A DNA stretch of 45,451 nucleotides. Source: Bacteroidales bacterium UBA5281 (lineage in GTDB: Bacteria > Bacteroidota > Bacteroidia > Bacteroidales > Lentimicrobiaceae). The translations under genes were made by a program, and so were the position numbers. Of this stretch, positions 43,165-45,451 are shown in pieces. The notes under the pieces were generated by a model. It made no database searches. It worked only from the letters and a program-made list of their open reading frames with translations, and had not been told where the DNA came from. The stretch lies in the NCBI GenBank assembly GCA_002410555.1, contig DHSR01000046.1:416-45866 (forward strand), given 5' to 3'. Position 1 is the first letter of the stretch. Each line of letters opens with the position of its first letter.

Positions 43165-44166
43165 ATGATCTCATCTCAACAACCTGCCGCAGACAAATCG
43201 GTACTGAAACTAATTGCATCTTACCGGAATCCTTCCATAGGAAGCAGTATGTGGCAACTTATAAACACCCTGGTACCTTATATCCTGTTATGGATAGCCA
43301 TGATATATCTGGTTTCATTCTCATGGTGGTACATTTTACCGCTCATCCTTCTGGCAACAGGATTTACCGTGCGTCTTTTTATTATTTTTCATGATTGCGG
43401 TCATGGTGCCTTTTTCCGGTCAAAGACTGCCAACAATATTTTAGGAACCATCTTAGGCATACTCACTTTTACTCCTTATCACCGCTGGCATCATGCTCAC
43501 CTGATGCATCACCGCACTTCCGGAAATCTGGATAAACGTGGTGAAGGCGATGTTTGGACACTTACGGTGGATGAATACAAAAGCCTCCCCCGTAAAAAAC
43601 GCTTCTTCTATCGGATTTACCGCAACCCTTTTATTATGTTCGGACTAGGAGCGCCATTAATGTTTCTGGTATCCAACCGGTTTACACGAAAAGGATTTAG
43701 CCGGAAAGAGCGTTTAAGCGTGTATGTTACCAATGCCGGAATTGCACTGATGGTATCAGGCCTGAGTTGGCTGATAGGTTTTAAAACTTATCTTATGATT
43801 CAGATCCCGATTACTTATTTTGCTTCCGTAGTGGGTGTTTTCCTTTTTTATGTACAGCATCAATACCCGGAAGTAAACTGGTATCGCGACGAAAACTGGG
43901 ATTATACTACCGCAGCCATACACGGGGCTTCTTATTTTAAATTGCCCAGAATTCTGCAATGGTTTTCCGGAAACATCGGTTTTCATCATATCCATCATCT
44001 GAGTTCAAAAATTCCCAATTATCGTTTACAAAAATGTTATCGCGAAAATGAGGCTTTCCGACAAGAACCCCCGGTTACACTCCTTAAAAGTTTTAAAACG
44101 CTTAAGTTGAGGTTATGGGACGAACAAAAACAACAACTGTTGACCTGGCGTGAGGCTCTTGGATAA
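43165..44166 (+). CDS. Membrane fatty acid desaturase
   Basis: A 333-residue integral membrane di-iron desaturase. The three histidine boxes are HDCGHG (76-81), HRWHHAHLMHH (106-116) and HHIHH near residue 277 (GFHHIHHLSSKIPNYR). Hydrophobic pairs flank them at ~35-72 and ~150-235. The box pattern with IPNYRL is typical of acyl-lipid delta-12/omega-6-type bacterial desaturases. It introduces a double bond into membrane acyl chains using oxygen, which indicates the organism can also live with oxygen. Transcribed away from nirK; no TAnnTTTG box is evident upstream. Confidence 0.92.
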   Translation: MISSQQPAADKSVLKLIASYRNPSIGSSMWQLINTLVPYILLWIAMIYLVSFSWWYILPLILLATGFTVRLFIIFHDCGHGAFFRSKTANNILGTILGILTFTPYHRWHHAHLMHHRTSGNLDKRGEGDVWTLTVDEYKSLPRKKRFFYRIYRNPFIMFGLGAPLMFLVSNRFTRKGFSRKERLSVYVTNAGIALMVSGLSWLIGFKTYLMIQIPITYFASVVGVFLFYVQHQYPEVNWYRDENWDYTTAAIHGASYFKLPRILQWFSGNIGFHHIHHLSSKIPNYRLQKCYRENEAFRQEPPVTLLKSFKTLKLRLWDEQKQQLLTWREALG

Positions 44167-44238
44167 TCAGTCTTATGTGGCAAAACTTAACGGATTAACG
44201 CGTTTATAATTCATATCTGATCATCTGAAAATAATTCT

Positions 44239-44874
44239 ATGGAAAATCAAGATTTAACAGGCATCAGGAATATTATCTTTGATTTTGGAAATGTTTTGTT
44301 GAATATCGACCCGCGGCTTACCCAGCAAGCTTTCGCTGATCTGGGCATCAGACCGGGAGTGGACTTTTGGGGAAGCAGAAGCAGTGCTCAATTGTTGATC
44401 AATTTTGAAAAAGGAAACATAGCTCCAGATGAATTCAGAAAAGGCGCCCTTAACATGTTGAATGATGGCATTACACCTGATCAGGTAGATCAGGCCTGGA
44501 ATGCATTATTGCTGGACTTCCCGTCTAAAAGGGTGGATATGCTTAAACAACTCAGGCAGCATTATCGTTTGTATTTACTTTCAAATTCAAATCAGATTCA
44601 CTATATGCATTATACCAGGGCATTTGAACAGAAATTTGGATTTCCACTTGACACTCTATTTGAAAAGATGTGGTTTTCTCATCAGCTCGGCCGGGTAAAG
44701 CCAGATCCGCAGATTTTTACTTTTGTGCTCGACGACGCCAATCTAATTCCACAGCAAACCCTTTTCATAGATGATACCTTAATGCATGTGGAGGCCGCGC
44801 GCAATTTAAAAATAAATGCCTGGCATCTGAAGCCTGGAGATGAGGTGGTTGAATTGTTGGTGAGTGATCTGTAA
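44239..44874 (+). CDS. HAD family (subfamily IA) phosphatase, YihX-like
   Basis: A 211-residue haloacid-dehalogenase-like hydrolase. Motif I is IIFDFGNVLL with nucleophile Asp15; Asn rather than Asp at the usual acid/base position is common in the YihX-type group. Motif II LLSNSNQIH, motif III Lys in GRVKPDPQIF, and motif IV LFIDDTLMHVEAA complete the active site, with a helical cap at ~25-95. Cytoplasmic, probably a sugar-phosphate phosphatase such as alpha-glucose 1-phosphatase; substrate not determinable. It follows the desaturase by 72 bases on the same strand and may share its transcript. Confidence 0.9.
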   Translation: MENQDLTGIRNIIFDFGNVLLNIDPRLTQQAFADLGIRPGVDFWGSRSSAQLLINFEKGNIAPDEFRKGALNMLNDGITPDQVDQAWNALLLDFPSKRVDMLKQLRQHYRLYLLSNSNQIHYMHYTRAFEQKFGFPLDTLFEKMWFSHQLGRVKPDPQIFTFVLDDANLIPQQTLFIDDTLMHVEAARNLKINAWHLKPGDEVVELLVSDL

Positions 44875-44877
44875 CTG

Positions 44878-44905
44878 GTGATTGGTGATTAGTGATTGGT
44901 GATTG
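44878..44905. repeat. Second (GTGATTG)n heptamer array
   Basis: Four heptamers (one GTGATTA) starting four bases after the HAD gene stop; the same unit as at 4063-4115. Confidence 0.9.
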
Positions 44906-44906
44906 G

Positions 44907-44993
44907 TGGTTAAGAATTTAATCCGCAATCTACAAACCGCACTCTGTGCCTGCCCGACTCGGGAGAGAATTTGTTTATTCATTGATTTGTTGA
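44907..44993. repeat. 87-bp direct repeat, copy 1
   Basis: Matches 45177-45263 over 87 bases with a single mismatch (A at 44932 versus G at 45202). It includes TTAAGAATTTAATCCGCAAT and TGCCCGACTCGGGAGAGAAT. It lies in a gene-free stretch (44875-45451). Confidence 0.9.
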
Positions 44994-45176
44994 TGCATTG
45001 AGGTGTTGCGTGCCCGTCTCAGGCGGGATCAGTACCTGGCCGAACACGCTATAAGAGCGCTGTCAACGGTTAATTCGTGAAATTAGCGGTTTAAAATTTT
45101 AGCTTTGACTGAAATCTTGTAAACCTTGTAAATCCTGTCTTAAATCTGTGATCGGTAACCGGTGATCGGTAATCTG

Positions 45177-45263
45177 TGGTTAAGAATTTAATCCGCAATC
45201 TGCAAACCGCACTCTGTGCCTGCCCGACTCGGGAGAGAATTTGTTTATTCATTGATTTGTTGA
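45177..45263. repeat. 87-bp direct repeat, copy 2
   Basis: Second copy, 270 bases downstream of the first. It abuts the inverted dispersed repeat at 45261-45327. Confidence 0.9.
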
Positions 45264-45327
45264 GTTGTTGATTTGTTGAGTTGTTGAGCATCAGGGATGT
45301 ACTCTCCTTGTCTCCCAGTTCCATGAA
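45261..45327. repeat. Dispersed repeat, right copy of an inverted pair
   Basis: The reverse complement matches bases 1-63. Shared blocks are the reverse complement of GGGAGACAAGGAGAG and the TGTTGAGTTGTTGAG tail. Lying in inverted orientation at the other end of the window, it may mark where an assembly contig breaks. Confidence 0.75.
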
Positions 45328-45377
45328 CACCTCATCCGCCTTCGGCACCTTCTCCTAAATTGGTTGTTCAAATAACA

Positions 45378-45451
45378 TTTCCCCTTGTCTCCTTATCTCT
45401 TTATCTCCTTGTCTCCCCGTCCCCTTGTCTCTTTTGGTCTTTGGTCTTTGG
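45378..45451. repeat. CT-rich low-complexity tract
   Basis: Irregular repeats of CCTTGTCTC, TTATCTC and TTGGTCT run to the window edge. The remainder of 44994-45176 and 45328-45377 shows no gene. Confidence 0.75.

Noticed and set aside
45091..45348. 85-codon minus-strand frame at the right end
   Set aside because: Composed of the direct and inverted repeats; the same residues appear at base 5 out of gene context.

Overview
The window reads as chromosomal DNA of a member of the Bacteroidota (class Bacteroidia-like). The evidence is: two surface proteins with C-terminal type IX secretion sorting domains; an ExbB-ExbD-ExbD cluster; an M64 peptidase; a short-chain (SDR) type threonine dehydrogenase; and promoter-like TAnnTTTG boxes, the -7 element of this phylum, upstream of many genes. 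The gene set suggests a free-living heterotroph that can reduce nitrite: a copper nitrite reductase fused to cytochrome c, and an oxygen-independent B12 ribonucleotide reductase. No phage, integrase, CRISPR array or intact insertion sequence is visible.

Layout. 1-1.5 kb: a stand-alone receiver protein translationally coupled to a receiver-adenylate cyclase, followed at 1.75 kb by a decayed second copy of the cyclase 3' end. 1.8-4 kb: M20 amidohydrolase and a glyoxalase-II-like hydrolase. 4.4-7.6 kb: a large outer-membrane protein (protease-like domain, TolB-like propeller, beta-barrel). 8-9.2 kb: kbl. 9.4-12.2 kb: a ruined DUF1016 (YhcG-type) nuclease gene, then recQ. 12.4-13.8 kb: beta-CASP nuclease. 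14.2-16.5 kb: exbB, small membrane protein, exbD, exbD. 16.6 kb: tRNA-Ser(GGA). 16.9-21.8 kb: asparaginase, TatD, heptosyltransferase-like GT9, LOG protein, M64 peptidase. 22-25.5 kb: pterin dehydratase, a protein of 25-residue tryptophan repeats, and class II ribonucleotide reductase. 26-30.4 kb: threonine dehydrogenase, mnmA, and a TPR/transmembrane/HTH regulator. 30.5-31.5 kb: remnants of a PIN-toxin/antitoxin locus. 31.5-37.1 kb: two type IX-secreted proteins, one carrying a frameshift. 37.5-39.3 kb: mtnA and a small outer-membrane protein. 40-42.9 kb: nirK, SUMF1-like and SCO genes in one operon. 43.2-44.9 kb: fatty acid desaturase and HAD phosphatase. The last 0.6 kb is gene-free and repeat-rich.

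How the genes work together. Threonine dehydrogenase (26.0 kb) and Kbl (8.0 kb) catalyse consecutive steps of threonine to glycine plus acetyl-CoA but sit 17 kb apart. NirK, the SCO copper protein and the SUMF1-like protein form a periplasmic nitrite-reduction unit. A perfect palindrome lies over the core promoter and probably binds a repressor. The type IX-secreted proteins depend on machinery encoded elsewhere.

The most informative oddities are the nirK operator, the three gene ruins (DUF1016, PIN toxin, cyclase tail), the protein with tryptophan at residues 25, 50, 75 and 100, and a roughly 65-bp inverted repeat whose two copies lie at the two ends of the window. I did not find a clearly new multi-gene defence or biosynthetic system. 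The nearest candidates for undescribed biology are the 25-residue-repeat protein beside the pterin dehydratase and the SUMF1-like partner of nirK.
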